14,720 nucleotides of DNA from an uncultured Mycoplasmatota bacterium. Lineage in GTDB: Bacteria; Bacillota_I; Bacilli_A; RF39; UBA660. The notes under the pieces are model-generated. The model made no database searches and was not told the DNA's origin. It worked only from the letters and a program-made list of their open reading frames with translations. The stretch is from positions 1-14,720 of the forward strand of contig URPE01000026.1 of assembly GCA_900549625.1 (NCBI GenBank). Direction: 5' to 3'. Both the position numbers and the translations under genes were made by a program. Shown here one piece after another: positions 1 through 6,730 of the stretch (its first letter is position 1; every line of letters starts with the position of its first letter).

Positions 1-217
1 TCAATAATCTATTTAGTTCATTTATTTTTTCTTTCTTTTTAAATATATTCATCCATTCAGTATCGTTATTTTTTATCGTTTCTTTTTCCTCCTCATATAA
101 TTGTATATCTTCTTTTATTTTTTTAATTTTATCACTATACTCTTTATTATATTGCCAGTATTCTTCTTCCGGTATAAAGTTCTCTTTTAAATCTTCTTTA
201 ATTGAATTCCTTAACAT
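1..217 (-). pseudogene. C-terminal coiled-coil fragment of a large serine recombinase, running off the left edge
   Basis: Read on the minus strand, an open frame (no stop from 259 down to base 1; first ATG at 217) encodes a highly charged helical stretch. It contains FIPEEEYWQYNKEYSDKIKK, then a second charged helix and TEWMNIFKKKEKINELNRLL. This is the pattern of the coiled-coil and following linker near the C-terminus of large serine recombinases (TnpX/TndX/phage-integrase type), where an acidic EEY motif precedes a Lys/Glu coiled coil and an EWxxxFKK...ELxR segment. The catalytic resolvase domain and zinc-ribbon domain that should lie upstream are absent, and an in-frame TAA at 260-262 closes the frame. 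It is therefore a truncated relic rather than a working gene. The rest of the C-terminus may continue beyond the window. A second relic of the same family lies at 6545-6858. Confidence 0.6.
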
Positions 218-234
218 TATATATTTTTCTTTTT

Positions 235-328
235 TTATTCTTTCTTTTTTGAATACAAATTAGAAATTATGCACAAAATAATTAAAACAACAATAAATAG
301 TACTGATTATTAATAATTCTTCAAACAT
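235..328 (-). pseudogene. Tiny membrane-peptide ORF with strong RBS, probably frameshifted
   Basis: On the minus strand a strong Shine-Dalgarno (GGAGGAG, 336-342) precedes ATG at 328-326. As written the frame encodes only 22 residues (MFEELLIISTIYCCFNYFVH plus NF) and stops at 260-262. Removing one base from the three-base T run (plus-strand A295-297) would give a 30-residue peptide. That peptide has an acidic N-terminus, one hydrophobic helix (IIVVLIILCIISNLY) and a KKKE tail, ending at 235-237. This architecture is typical of small single-pass membrane peptides, including holin-like or type I toxin peptides. The family is not recognised with certainty. It could be a degraded peptide gene or chance, and it sits directly upstream of the recombinase relic. 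Confidence 0.3.
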
Positions 329-355
329 TTCTTACTACTCCTCCAAATCCATTTA

Positions 356-406
356 TTTCCATCATTTCGATATCGGCGTATAATTCTAACCGATTTCTGC
401 TAGAAT
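356..406 (+). promoter_or_regulatory. Promoter of the HTH regulator with a possible operator
   Basis: TATAAT at 379-384 is a perfect -10 box. About 17 bp upstream the -35 is poor (TTTCCA-like, about 356-361). An inverted repeat ATTCTA (383-388) ... TAGAAT (401-406) overlaps the -10 box and the likely start site, and a CGATATCG palindrome lies just upstream at about 368-375. Such repeats next to a Cro/CI-type gene are typical autoregulatory operators, but that role is inferred. Confidence 0.45.
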
Positions 407-433
407 TTTTGTAGTGTTAAGGAGGTTTTTAAA

Positions 434-673
434 ATGTTATTTAAAGAAGCAATTACTTTAAGAATACTTGAATTATGTAACAAATATAATTACAATCCAA
501 ATAAACTTGCTGAATTGTCTGCTATTGCACCATCAACATTAAGAGCATTACTAGCAACTAATGTAGATAATCCAAGTTCTAAAATTATCTTTAAAATATG
601 TAAAACTTTAAAAATAGAACTTAAAGATTTTTATGACTCTCCATTATTTGATATGGAGAAATTGGAGTATTAA
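434..673 (+). CDS. Small Cro/CI (XRE)-family HTH transcriptional regulator
   Basis: This 79-residue protein is a near-complete single helix-turn-helix domain with little else. The HTH core spans about residues 8-65: LRILELCNKYNYNPNKLAEL, then SAIAPSTLRALL as the turn and recognition helix, then IIFKICKTLKIELKDFYDSP, which is the standard XRE ending. The start is fixed by AAGGAGG at 419-425, 8 bases before ATG. The single-domain size fits phage- or ICE-derived regulators rather than a two-domain repressor. It is the only intact plus-strand gene in the window and converges on the Bce-type transporter genes, with a hairpin terminator between them. Its own promoter holds an inverted repeat, so autoregulation is plausible. 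Its target genes are unknown. Confidence 0.85.
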   Translation: MLFKEAITLRILELCNKYNYNPNKLAELSAIAPSTLRALLATNVDNPSSKIIFKICKTLKIELKDFYDSPLFDMEKLEY

Positions 674-676
674 AAT

Positions 677-702
677 AAGAGGCTTGTAATAGCCTCTTTT
701 AT
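677..702 (+). terminator. Intrinsic terminator between convergent genes
   Basis: An 8-bp perfect stem AAGAGGCT (677-684) / AGCCTCTT (691-698) has a 6-base loop and ends in a T-rich run on the plus strand, 3 bases after the HTH stop codon. The mirrored side is A/T rich, so it may also stop the minus-strand permease transcript, whose stop codon is at 719. Confidence 0.8.
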
Positions 703-718
703 CGTTTTATCAGATATA

Positions 719-2749
719 TTATTTTTCCTTAATTATATTTTTACTACATAAATAAGTTATAAAGAAATAACCTCCATATATAAATATTATAAATAAAGAT
801 GTTATTATAACTGATTTTAAATTAAAACTAACACCCATTGTTTTTAAAATATTATTACAAAACATAACGCCAAATATTGAATGAATTATAGCTATTATAA
901 GTGGAAACATAAAAAATATTCCAATTTGTTTAAAAAGAGCTTTATTTAATTCTTGTTCATCTACACCAATTTTTCTTAACACAACAAATTTTTCTACATT
1001 GTCACTTGACTCTGATAATTCTTTTAAAGCTAAAATAGCAGCACACGATATCAAAAATATAATTCCAAGATACAAGCCTAAAAATGTAACAATAGCACCA
1101 AGTCCAACACTTGCATCTCTTATATCTTTCTTAGTATTAAATGTTATGATGTATTTACTAGTATTATTTAAAAATGAAGTAACATCTTTCTCTATATCAT
1201 CTTGATTTCCATTATAATCAGCAACCATTTTGTTAGATATCTTTTGATTTTCATTTAAAGCATCATCTGGTAAAACAATAAACCCAATCTCTGACTTTTG
1301 ACTACCCATTTCATAAAAACCATTAATTGCTTTTTTATATTTTGGTAAATATATTCTTTGATTAACTATAATCTCTGTATTTCTTTTTAAAGCTTCATTC
1401 TTAATATCAATCATTTCTTTATAGTTCCCAACAACAGCATATTGATCACTATTTAAATTGATTTTTTCAAAATTAAAATTATTAGCTAAGTTATTATATT
1501 CACTATTTTTCATTAAAACAATATAATCATCATATCTTAAAAAAGGATAATTTTTCTTTGCAGTTTTATAATAAGTTCCTAATGTAGACTTTAAAGTAAC
1601 ATAATCATCAGCATACAAAGAAAAATAAACTATATTTTTAAATTTTTTAAAATCAAATCCATTCTTTATAAAAATTTCTTCAAAACTTAATTTATAATTT
1701 TCTATTTGTTTATCAGTAAAATCATTAACTTCTAAATCAACATTTGCAGGTTTTGAAATTTCTATATCCCTTGGAGAAAATTCTACCACATTTTTATTTA
1801 AAGAATTCTTCATTGACAAAGCACTCGATAGCATGCAAATCGTTATAAATAACATCAAACATATTATTGTCATCGAAAAAGTCATAGTATTTATTTTACT
1901 TGAAAACTGTCTAAAGGTGAAACTATTTAACCCTTTATAATAAGTGTTCTTCATACTTATAAATATTTTTAAAAGCAAGCCCGATAAAGACCAAAACACA
2001 AAGAAAGTTGAAACAGCACCTATTCCTATAGGAACAAAAATACTATTTGCATTAGCCATTTTCTCAATACCACCAGTAACCTGATAATAAGCAAATCCTA
2101 ATGCTATACAAGAAATAATAAATATTATTGTACAAAACAATGGATTTTTTAATTTTATTTTTTCAGATTTTTTGTTAGAATGCATTAAATCTATCAATTT
2201 ACATTTACTAATATTTATAGTATTAAATATCATAACTACAAAATACATAATACTAAAATAAATCAAAGTTTTAATACAAGCATTTGTTGAAAATACGAAT
2301 TGAAATCTAGTTAAATCTGCTTCAAACATATTAGCAACCAAAATACTCATCAATTGTGATAATAAAAAACCTATTCCTAAACCAACTACCAATGAAACTA
2401 TACCTATTATTAATGTTTCAATAAATAATATTAAGGATATTTTCTTTTTGCTCATTCCAAGCGTTAAATAAACTCCAAATTCTTTATTTCTTCTTTTTAT
2501 TAAGAATCTGCTTGCATAAACAATTAAAAACGCTAATATTATAGATACAAATACGCTAACACCAGAAAGAATATTGGTCATAAGTTTTATTATTTCTGCT
2601 GTTGTTGATGATACCTTCATCATAACTGACTGATCATCTATTGCATTGAACACATAAAAAATCGCAACACCTAGTATCAGAGTAAAGAAATAGATGGCAT
2701 AATCCTTTATACTCTTACTAATATTTTTTAATGATAACTTAAAGAGCAT
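719..2749 (-). CDS. BceB-type FtsX-family ABC transporter permease (antimicrobial peptide detoxification)
   Basis: This is the 676-residue membrane subunit of a BceAB-type ABC transporter. The layout fits the family: about ten membrane helices (roughly 18-38, 59-81, 104-140, 157-177, 203-222, 238-262, 288-310, then 552-575, 609-630, 646-666). A large extracellular domain (about 312-545) between helices 7 and 8 is the proposed peptide-sensing part. FtsX-type motifs include KEFGVYLTLGMSKKKI near 89-104. In known systems these transporters release undecaprenyl pyrophosphate or lipid II from peptide antibiotics such as bacitracin or lantibiotics, and signal to a partner histidine kinase. The start overlaps the 3' end of the ATPase gene by 11 bases, indicating translational coupling. 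The target drug cannot be told from sequence. Confidence 0.9.
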   Translation of the reverse strand: MLFKLSLKNISKSIKDYAIYFFTLILGVAIFYVFNAIDDQSVMMKVSSTTAEIIKLMTNILSGVSVFVSIILAFLIVYASRFLIKRRNKEFGVYLTLGMSKKKISLILFIETLIIGIVSLVVGLGIGFLLSQLMSILVANMFEADLTRFQFVFSTNACIKTLIYFSIMYFVVMIFNTINISKCKLIDLMHSNKKSEKIKLKNPLFCTIIFIISCIALGFAYYQVTGGIEKMANANSIFVPIGIGAVSTFFVFWSLSGLLLKIFISMKNTYYKGLNSFTFRQFSSKINTMTFSMTIICLMLFITICMLSSALSMKNSLNKNVVEFSPRDIEISKPANVDLEVNDFTDKQIENYKLSFEEIFIKNGFDFKKFKNIVYFSLYADDYVTLKSTLGTYYKTAKKNYPFLRYDDYIVLMKNSEYNNLANNFNFEKINLNSDQYAVVGNYKEMIDIKNEALKRNTEIIVNQRIYLPKYKKAINGFYEMGSQKSEIGFIVLPDDALNENQKISNKMVADYNGNQDDIEKDVTSFLNNTSKYIITFNTKKDIRDASVGLGAIVTFLGLYLGIIFLISCAAILALKELSESSDNVEKFVVLRKIGVDEQELNKALFKQIGIFFMFPLIIAIIHSIFGVMFCNNILKTMGVSFNLKSVIITSLFIIFIYGGYFFITYLCSKNIIKEK

Positions 2750-3506
2750 CGTTTAAGTCACCACCAAGTAATGTTACAACATCTATTATTTTATCAAAAA
2801 ATTCTTTTCTAGAATTTGTTCCTTTAATTATTTCATTAAAAATTTTGCCATCTTTTATAAATATGACTCTTGAAGAATAACTTGCAGTAAACGCATCATG
2901 TGTCACCATAAGAATTGTTGCTTGTAATTCTTTATTCAAATAATCAAATTTTTCTAAAAGCATTTTAGCTGACTTTGAATCCAATGCACCTGTTGGTTCA
3001 TCTGCAAGAATTAACTTTGGATTAGTAATTATTGCTCTTGCACTAGCGACTCTTTGCTTTTGACCTCCACTCATTTGATATGGATATTTATTAAGTACAT
3101 TAACAATATCCAGTTCTTTTGCAACTTTTTTAATTCTTGTATCAATTTCTCTAGAATTCATATTTTGAATAGAAAGTGCCAAAGCAATATTTTCATAAGC
3201 AGTTAAAGTATCAAGTAAATTAAAATCTTGAAATATAAAACCTAACTCTTCCCTTCTAAACTTATTTAGACTATTTCCTCTTAATTTTGTGATATCATTA
3301 CCTGCTACATAAATATGTCCAGATGTGACTTTATCAATTGTAGATATACAATTTAAAAGAGTAGTCTTTCCAGAGCCACTTGCTCCCATTATTGCAACAA
3401 ATTCTCCCTTTTCAACATCAAATGATAGGTTATCAATTGCTTTTGTAAGACTAGATTTATTGCCATAATATTTTTCAATTTTATCAATTTTTAAGATATT
3501 TTCCAT
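2739..3506 (-). CDS. BceA-type ABC transporter ATP-binding protein
   Basis: This is a 255-residue cytoplasmic ATPase with all ABC motifs: Walker A GASGSGKTT (about 41-49), Q-loop FIFQDFNLLD (about 91-100), signature MSGGQKQR (about 146-153), Walker B LILADEPTGALD (about 167-178) and H-loop MVTHD. The MacB/LolD/BceA subfamily is shown by the SGGQKQRVASARAI block and by partnership with a BceB-like permease. A short extra C-terminal tail (about 225-255) follows the core. The start is supported by AGGAG about 8 bases upstream. It is first in a two-gene operon with the permease, whose start it overlaps. Its promoter region carries a putative response-regulator box (3549-3594), so peptide-induced expression through the adjacent two-component system is the likely control. 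Confidence 0.93.
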   Translation of the reverse strand: MENILKIDKIEKYYGNKSSLTKAIDNLSFDVEKGEFVAIMGASGSGKTTLLNCISTIDKVTSGHIYVAGNDITKLRGNSLNKFRREELGFIFQDFNLLDTLTAYENIALALSIQNMNSREIDTRIKKVAKELDIVNVLNKYPYQMSGGQKQRVASARAIITNPKLILADEPTGALDSKSAKMLLEKFDYLNKELQATILMVTHDAFTASYSSRVIFIKDGKIFNEIIKGTNSRKEFFDKIIDVVTLLGGDLNDAL

Positions 3507-3548
3507 AATCTTTCTCCTTTCTGATTACATTGTAATATAAAAGATAGG

Positions 3549-3594
3549 ATTAGTCGTTATTCTAATATTACAGAATATTACAATTTTGTAATAT
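3549..3594 (-). promoter_or_regulatory. BceR-type response-regulator box and promoter region of the ABC operon
   Basis: The palindrome TTACAATTTTGTAA at 3578-3591 fits the TNACA-N4-TGTAA inverted repeat described for BceR-type regulators. On the minus strand it runs into TAATATT-CTG-TAATATT, two heptamers spaced 10 bp apart, as expected for an OmpR-type dimer on one DNA face. The whole 46-bp element recurs at 6146-6191 with 42 identical positions. A shorter palindrome TTACATTGTAA (3525-3535) lies between it and the ATPase RBS. The -10/-35 are not clear: TATCTT or TATATT on the minus strand are candidates. Confidence 0.65.
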
Positions 3595-3624
3595 TTATTT
3601 TTAGTATCCAAATCTGCATAAACT

Positions 3625-4641
3625 TTAATCAACTTTATAAAAATCATTTTTATAAAAGATAATTGTAATTTTTGTATATTTATGTATTTCAGATTCAATA
3701 ATTATCTTATGTCCTAATTTATCGCATAATTTCTTGACAATATAAAGTCCCATACCTGTTGATTTTGCCATTATTCTACCGTTTTCACCAGTGAAAGATT
3801 TATCAAATACTCTTTTTATATCATTTTTAGGTATTCCTATTCCATTATCCCAAATAGTTAGATATACTTTATCTTTTTCATCTTTTACACTGATTTTTAT
3901 TATTGGATCGTTATTATTTTTTTTATATTTAATACTATTGTTTATAATCTGATTTAATACGAACTCTAACCATTTTGAATCCGTTAAAACTTTTTCATTA
4001 TGAATATCAACTTCAAGATTAACTTTGTTTTCTAATAAGTCATCTTTATTTTTTAAAGCAACATCTTTGATAATTTCCTGTAATTCAATTTCTTTGATAA
4101 GATAATCTTTCTCGGCATTTTCGCTTCGAACGAAATATAAAATTTGATCTATATAGTTATCTAACTTTCTAATTTGTTCTATATATCTCTTATCAAATAT
4201 ATTTTTGTTGTTATGAATTAATAAAGTTAAACTTGCTACTGGAATCTTTACTTCATGAATCCACATTTCTACATATTCCTTGAAATCGGTAATACTTAAA
4301 TTATATTCTTTTACATTTTCAATCATTGACTTGTTTATATCATAAAGAATTTGATAAAAAATTTCGCCATCATAAAAGTTTGGCTTCTTTAACATTTCTA
4401 AAATTAAATATTTTTTATCTAACTTATCAAGCGTATTTAATATTTTTTTGTAAAATTTGTATTTCCTGAAATAATCAAAAATAATATTAAATGTTGCAAC
4501 TAAAAAAAATAATATTGTCAATGCTATTTTCAAATCATTTTCCACTTTAAATGCATTTAACATAAGAATAGCAATTATGAATCCAACAATTGACACAGTT
4601 ATCTGTACTGTTTTATCTAATAAATATTTTTTAAAACTCAT
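3625..4641 (-). CDS. BceS-type intramembrane-sensing histidine kinase
   Basis: This 338-residue sensor kinase has two N-terminal membrane helices (about 13-31 and 37-57) joined by only a few external residues, the mark of intramembrane-sensing kinases that depend on a BceAB transporter. The phosphoacceptor box is EMWIHEVKIPVASL with His129. The ATPase domain shows an N-box NQIINNSIKYK (about 230-240), G1 DNGIGIP (about 265-271) and G2 GMGLYIVKKL (about 296-305). It should phosphorylate the response regulator encoded just upstream, which it overlaps by 4 bases (ATGA-type coupling). Lacking a real sensor domain, it is expected to take its signal from the adjacent ABC transporter. All catalytic motifs are intact. 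Confidence 0.93.
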   Translation of the reverse strand: MSFKKYLLDKTVQITVSIVGFIIAILMLNAFKVENDLKIALTILFFLVATFNIIFDYFRKYKFYKKILNTLDKLDKKYLILEMLKKPNFYDGEIFYQILYDINKSMIENVKEYNLSITDFKEYVEMWIHEVKIPVASLTLLIHNNKNIFDKRYIEQIRKLDNYIDQILYFVRSENAEKDYLIKEIELQEIIKDVALKNKDDLLENKVNLEVDIHNEKVLTDSKWLEFVLNQIINNSIKYKKNNNDPIIKISVKDEKDKVYLTIWDNGIGIPKNDIKRVFDKSFTGENGRIMAKSTGMGLYIVKKLCDKLGHKIIIESEIHKYTKITIIFYKNDFYKVD

Positions 4642-5300
4642 AATAATTTATACCCTTGTCCTTTTCTTGTTTCAATTCTATTTTCAAGTCCAAAATTTTG
4701 TAATTTATTTCTCAATCTACTAATATTTACTGTTAGAGCGTTGTCATTGATAAACTCATCATTATTCCATAAATCTGTCATTAAATCATCACGAGTTACT
4801 ATTCTACCACGATTACTTAAAAGATATGTAAAGATAATCATTTCATTTTTAGTTAGTTCTAATACCTTTTCGCCTTGTTTCAATATTCCTTTTTGTGGAT
4901 TAACACTAATATTATCATAAAATAAGTCGTCCATATTATTATCCATTCGTTTAAATATATTTTGTATTCTCAATAGTAAGATTGTTGGATTGTATGGCTT
5001 AGTAATATAATCGTCTGCACCATAAGATATAGATAAAACTTCATCTACTTCTCCTACTCTGCTCGTAACCATAATAATAGGAACATTAGATTCTTTTCTA
5101 ATTTCTTTTAATAAAATTTCACCATTTTTATTAGGTAAATTAATATCCATTAAAATTAAATCAAATTTCATATTTTTTATATTTTCTTTAACATTATCAA
5201 ACTTTTCTATAATTAATACTTCATACCCTGAGTTTTCTAACAAAGATTTTAACTCATTTCTGATGATTTTTTCATCTTCTATAATTAATATTTTTTTCAT
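4638..5300 (-). CDS. OmpR/PhoB-family response regulator (BceR type)
   Basis: This 220-residue two-domain regulator has a receiver domain (about 1-115) with the acidic pair ED (8-9), phosphoacceptor Asp52 in LILMDINLP, Thr79 in VTSR and Lys101 in ITKPYNP. A winged-helix DNA-binding domain (about 127-220) contains ELTKNEMIIFTYLLSNRGRI and NISRLRNKL. I place the start at the ATG at 5300 (MKKILIIEDE), preceded by GGAG about 8 bases upstream. A longer in-frame start at 5339 exists, but that ATG overlaps a TATAAT -10 box at 5340-5345 and has no RBS. The gene overlaps the kinase gene by 4 bases. Its likely targets are the two TTACA-N4-TGTAA boxes at 3578-3591 and 6175-6188. No such box precedes the regulator gene itself, so it is probably not autoregulated through it. 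Confidence 0.93.
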   Translation of the reverse strand: MKKILIIEDEKIIRNELKSLLENSGYEVLIIEKFDNVKENIKNMKFDLILMDINLPNKNGEILLKEIRKESNVPIIMVTSRVGEVDEVLSISYGADDYITKPYNPTILLLRIQNIFKRMDNNMDDLFYDNISVNPQKGILKQGEKVLELTKNEMIIFTYLLSNRGRIVTRDDLMTDLWNNDEFINDNALTVNISRLRNKLQNFGLENRIETRKGQGYKLL

Positions 5301-5339
5301 AGTTTGTCTCCTTTCATAATTGCTTTTGTAAGTATTCAT

Positions 5340-5345
5340 ATTATA
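5340..5345 (-). promoter_or_regulatory. Candidate -10 box for the response regulator-kinase operon
   Basis: TATAAT on the minus strand ends about 40 bases before the chosen regulator ATG at 5300. No good -35 hexamer stands 16-18 bp upstream, where the sequence is only A/T rich. A weak or regulated promoter is possible, as is read-through from the transglycosylase genes, which lie 92 bases upstream (5392) on the same strand with no strong terminator between. Confidence 0.4.
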
Positions 5346-5391
5346 TCACTTTATTTTTCTAAATTATAATAATTCAAAAAATTAAATATAA

Positions 5392-5796
5392 TTATTTTAT
5401 AATTTTTTTTGCTTCAACTTTATCTAGGTTACCATATTTAATCATTTTATTTATAACTTGCCTCTGTCTTTCAATTGCTAAATTTTTATTTTGAATTGGA
5501 TTATATAAAGACGGAGCATTTGGGATTCCTGCTAGCATAATTGATTCACTATCGTTCATATCTTTTGGTAATTTATTAAAATAACCTAAACTTGCTGACT
5601 TAACAGAATAAAATCCATTGCCAAAATATGATGTATTCAAATATAATTCTAATATTTCATCCTTATTATAGTTACTTTCTATGCTAAATGCCATAAAAAT
5701 TTCTGCAACTTTCCTTACTATTTTCTTATCTTGTGTAAAATAGATATTCTTGGCTAGTTGTTGGGTAATTGTGCTTCCCCCATCTACAAATTTCAT
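5392..5796 (-). CDS. GT51 peptidoglycan transglycosylase, C-terminal part (separated by frameshift)
   Basis: This 134-residue frame continues the glycosyltransferase-51 fold begun in the gene at 5793-6080. It holds motif 2 GGSTITQQLAKN (about 6-17), motif 3 RKVAEIFMAFSIE, motif 4 ILELYLNTSYFGNGFYSV and the LAGIPNAPSLYNP block, ending just after the domain with no transpeptidase domain. Together the two parts (95 + 134 residues) match a monofunctional transglycosylase, which polymerises lipid II into glycan strands at the outer membrane face. The nominal ATG at 5796 overlaps the preceding TGA and has no RBS of its own. Without residues from the first part, including the catalytic Glu and membrane anchor, this piece alone should be inactive. 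It needs frameshifting, a corrected read or coupled translation to matter. Confidence 0.8.
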   Translation of the reverse strand: MKFVDGGSTITQQLAKNIYFTQDKKIVRKVAEIFMAFSIESNYNKDEILELYLNTSYFGNGFYSVKSASLGYFNKLPKDMNDSESIMLAGIPNAPSLYNPIQNKNLAIERQRQVINKMIKYGNLDKVEAKKIIK

Positions 5797-6080
5797 TTTT
5801 TTATATCATTTACAAATGCTCTTCCAATAGAAATGACATCTATCCCAAAATATTTGTAAAATCTATGATCTTCAACTGATACAACTGCTTTTAAATATAT
5901 TTGAGGCATATCATCAATTTTTGTATAATCTTCTTTTTGCCTAATTGTTGTAATTTTATCCTTTAATGGCATTTCATTTATGGCATTCTTATACATTTGA
6001 TAACCACTACAAATAAAATAACTTCCTATACAAATAAATATTAATAAAATTGTTATTGCAATCTTTTTAACTAATTTCAT
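5793..6080 (-). CDS. GT51 peptidoglycan transglycosylase, N-terminal part (membrane anchor and first catalytic motif)
   Basis: This 95-residue frame starts with a membrane anchor (about 5-24, KKIAITILLIFICIGSYFIC) and contains GT51 motif 1, VVSVEDHRFYKYFGID, with the presumed catalytic Glu at 70. The usual His of EDxxFxxHxG is Tyr here. It ends RAFVNDIKK-TGA exactly where the family continues into the GGSTITQQ motif, which is found one frame over in the next ORF. The start has GAAGGG about 10 bases upstream. Upstream, a response-regulator box (6146-6191) matches the one before the ABC operon, so expression is probably induced by the same peptide stress. The stop follows an A7 run; see the slippery-site entry. 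Confidence 0.8.
   Translation of the reverse strand: MKLVKKIAITILLIFICIGSYFICSGYQMYKNAINEMPLKDKITTIRQKEDYTKIDDMPQIYLKAVVSVEDHRFYKYFGIDVISIGRAFVNDIKK
5796..5802 (-). other. A7 slippery heptamer at the frameshift inside the transglycosylase gene
   Basis: On the minus strand the upstream frame reads AT[A AAA AAA] TGA, so the heptamer fits the X XXY YYZ pattern in the zero frame right before the stop. A -1 slip, or one extra A, gives ATA AAA AAA ATG AAA and joins VNDIKK to MKFVDGGSTITQQ with no missing residue. This could be programmed -1 frameshifting, transcriptional slippage, homopolymer phase variation, a recent mutation or a sequencing error. Confidence 0.75.
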
Positions 6081-6145
6081 ATAATACTAATCCCTTCTTT
6101 ACTAAAAAGTAATTTATTGCAATAATATTATCATTTTTTTATCAT

Positions 6146-6191
6146 ATAAGTCGTCATTCTAATATTACTCAATATTACAATTTTGTAATAT
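6146..6191 (-). promoter_or_regulatory. Second BceR-type box, upstream of the transglycosylase
   Basis: TTACAATTTTGTAA at 6175-6188 repeats the palindrome found before the ABC operon. The surrounding 46 bp match 3549-3594 at 42 positions, including the TAATATT-N3-TAATATT tandem heptamers and the ACGACT block. On the minus strand TATGAT (plus strand 6141-6146) is a possible -10. The box lies about 100 bases upstream of the transglycosylase start, a normal distance for activation. Confidence 0.65.
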
Positions 6192-6207
6192 AATTTAATT
6201 ATGTATT

Positions 6208-6242
6208 AAGGCTATTTCTTAATTTCAGAAATAACCTTTTTT
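6208..6242 (+). terminator. Intrinsic terminator-like hairpin
   Basis: The arms AAGGCTATTTCT (6208-6219) and AGAAATAACCTT (6227-6238) pair over 12 positions with one mismatch. They are followed on the plus strand by a T6 run, so it reads best as a plus-strand terminator. It may insulate the transglycosylase promoter from the parA relic upstream. No intact plus-strand gene feeds it. Confidence 0.5.
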
Positions 6243-6245
6243 ATT

Positions 6246-6428
6246 TTAGTATATAGAATTTGTATTTCTATACTTAATTTTAAAATCGCAATTAGCATAC
6301 CTACTAAGCCTTAAAGTAGTTAAATTACTCTTGGGCTCAACATCTACAACTAACACTCTTTTTCCTTGTTTAGCCAATGCTACACCAAGATTAAAGGTTG
6401 TTGTTGTTTTACCAACTCCTCCTTTCTT
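6246..6428 (-). pseudogene. Truncated ParA/Soj-type ATPase relic (copy 1)
   Basis: The minus-strand frame reads KGGVGKTTTTFNLGVALAKQ, GKRVLVVDVEP, then KSNLTT. This is the deviant Walker A (KGGxGKTT) and the A' Asp strand of ParA/MinD-type partition ATPases. It lacks the first roughly 15 residues (an in-frame stop lies just before KGG). After NLTT it leaves the family, running about 20 unrelated residues to TAA at 6246-6248. Only about 40 residues of a protein of about 250 survive. The sequence closely matches the second relic at 14265-14611, including a shared 20-base block at the ALAKQG codons, in the same orientation. Confidence 0.75.
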
Positions 6429-6501
6429 TTAATTTAGACACCTTAATTTAATAAGATGGCTATGTATTCCATTTCTGGCATAAAAAAAGAACTGACCATT
6501 T

Positions 6502-6526
6502 TGAACTGAACCCCAAAAGTTGGACA
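6502..6526 (-). mobile_element. Terminal inverted-repeat-like end of an IS3-family (IS150-like) element
   Basis: The sequence TGAACTGAACCCCAAAAGTT followed by GGACA resembles the ends of IS150-group IS3 elements and sits 15 bases beyond the stop codon of an IS3 transposase tail, where the right end belongs. No matching left end or complete transposase is present, so the element is a remnant. A TAGACACCTTAATTTA stretch at about 6435-6450 may come from another IS end. Confidence 0.5.
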
Positions 6527-6541
6527 GTTTATAAATAGTTT

Positions 6542-6730
6542 CTAATTAGAGGATTGTAGCCTGTAATTTACAGAAGACAGTCCTTTTAATTTTACTTTAA
6601 TTCTATCATAATTATAATAATTAATATAGTTATCTATAGCTATAATTAATTCATCTAGTGTTTTATATTTATCTTCAAATTTAAATATTACTTTAATGTT
6701 TTGATTTTCATCAATCACAATATCTTCTAT
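6542..6730 (-). pseudogene. Chimeric relic: serine-recombinase C-terminus fused to IS3-family transposase tail
   Basis: One continuous minus-strand frame of 62 codons begins with IEDIVIDENQNIKVIFKFED, the terminal beta-hairpin pattern of large serine recombinases. It changes around KYKTLDEL into LIIAIDNYINYYNYDRIKVK, then LKGLSSVNYRLQSSN and TAG at 6542-6544. The latter part is the classic C-terminus of IS3/IS150 OrfB (DDE integrase core end, with the YINYYN...R.K.KLKGLS pattern). The frame is separated from the rest of the recombinase relic only by an in-frame TAG at 6731-6733. The junction probably marks where two elements recombined. A functional product is not expected. Confidence 0.6.

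Noticed and set aside
999..1205. Plus-strand frame inside the BceB-type permease gene.
   Set aside because: It is antisense to a well-supported gene, with no RBS and no family pattern. The same applies to plus-strand frames at 8809-9060, 10724-10957, 11840-12076, 12121-12351 and 12542-12727.
5300..5339. Longer start for the response regulator (13 extra residues, MNTYKSNYERRQT).
   Set aside because: The upstream ATG overlaps a TATAAT box and lacks an RBS, while the inner ATG has GGAG at the right spacing and begins the standard receiver-domain strand MKKILIIEDE.
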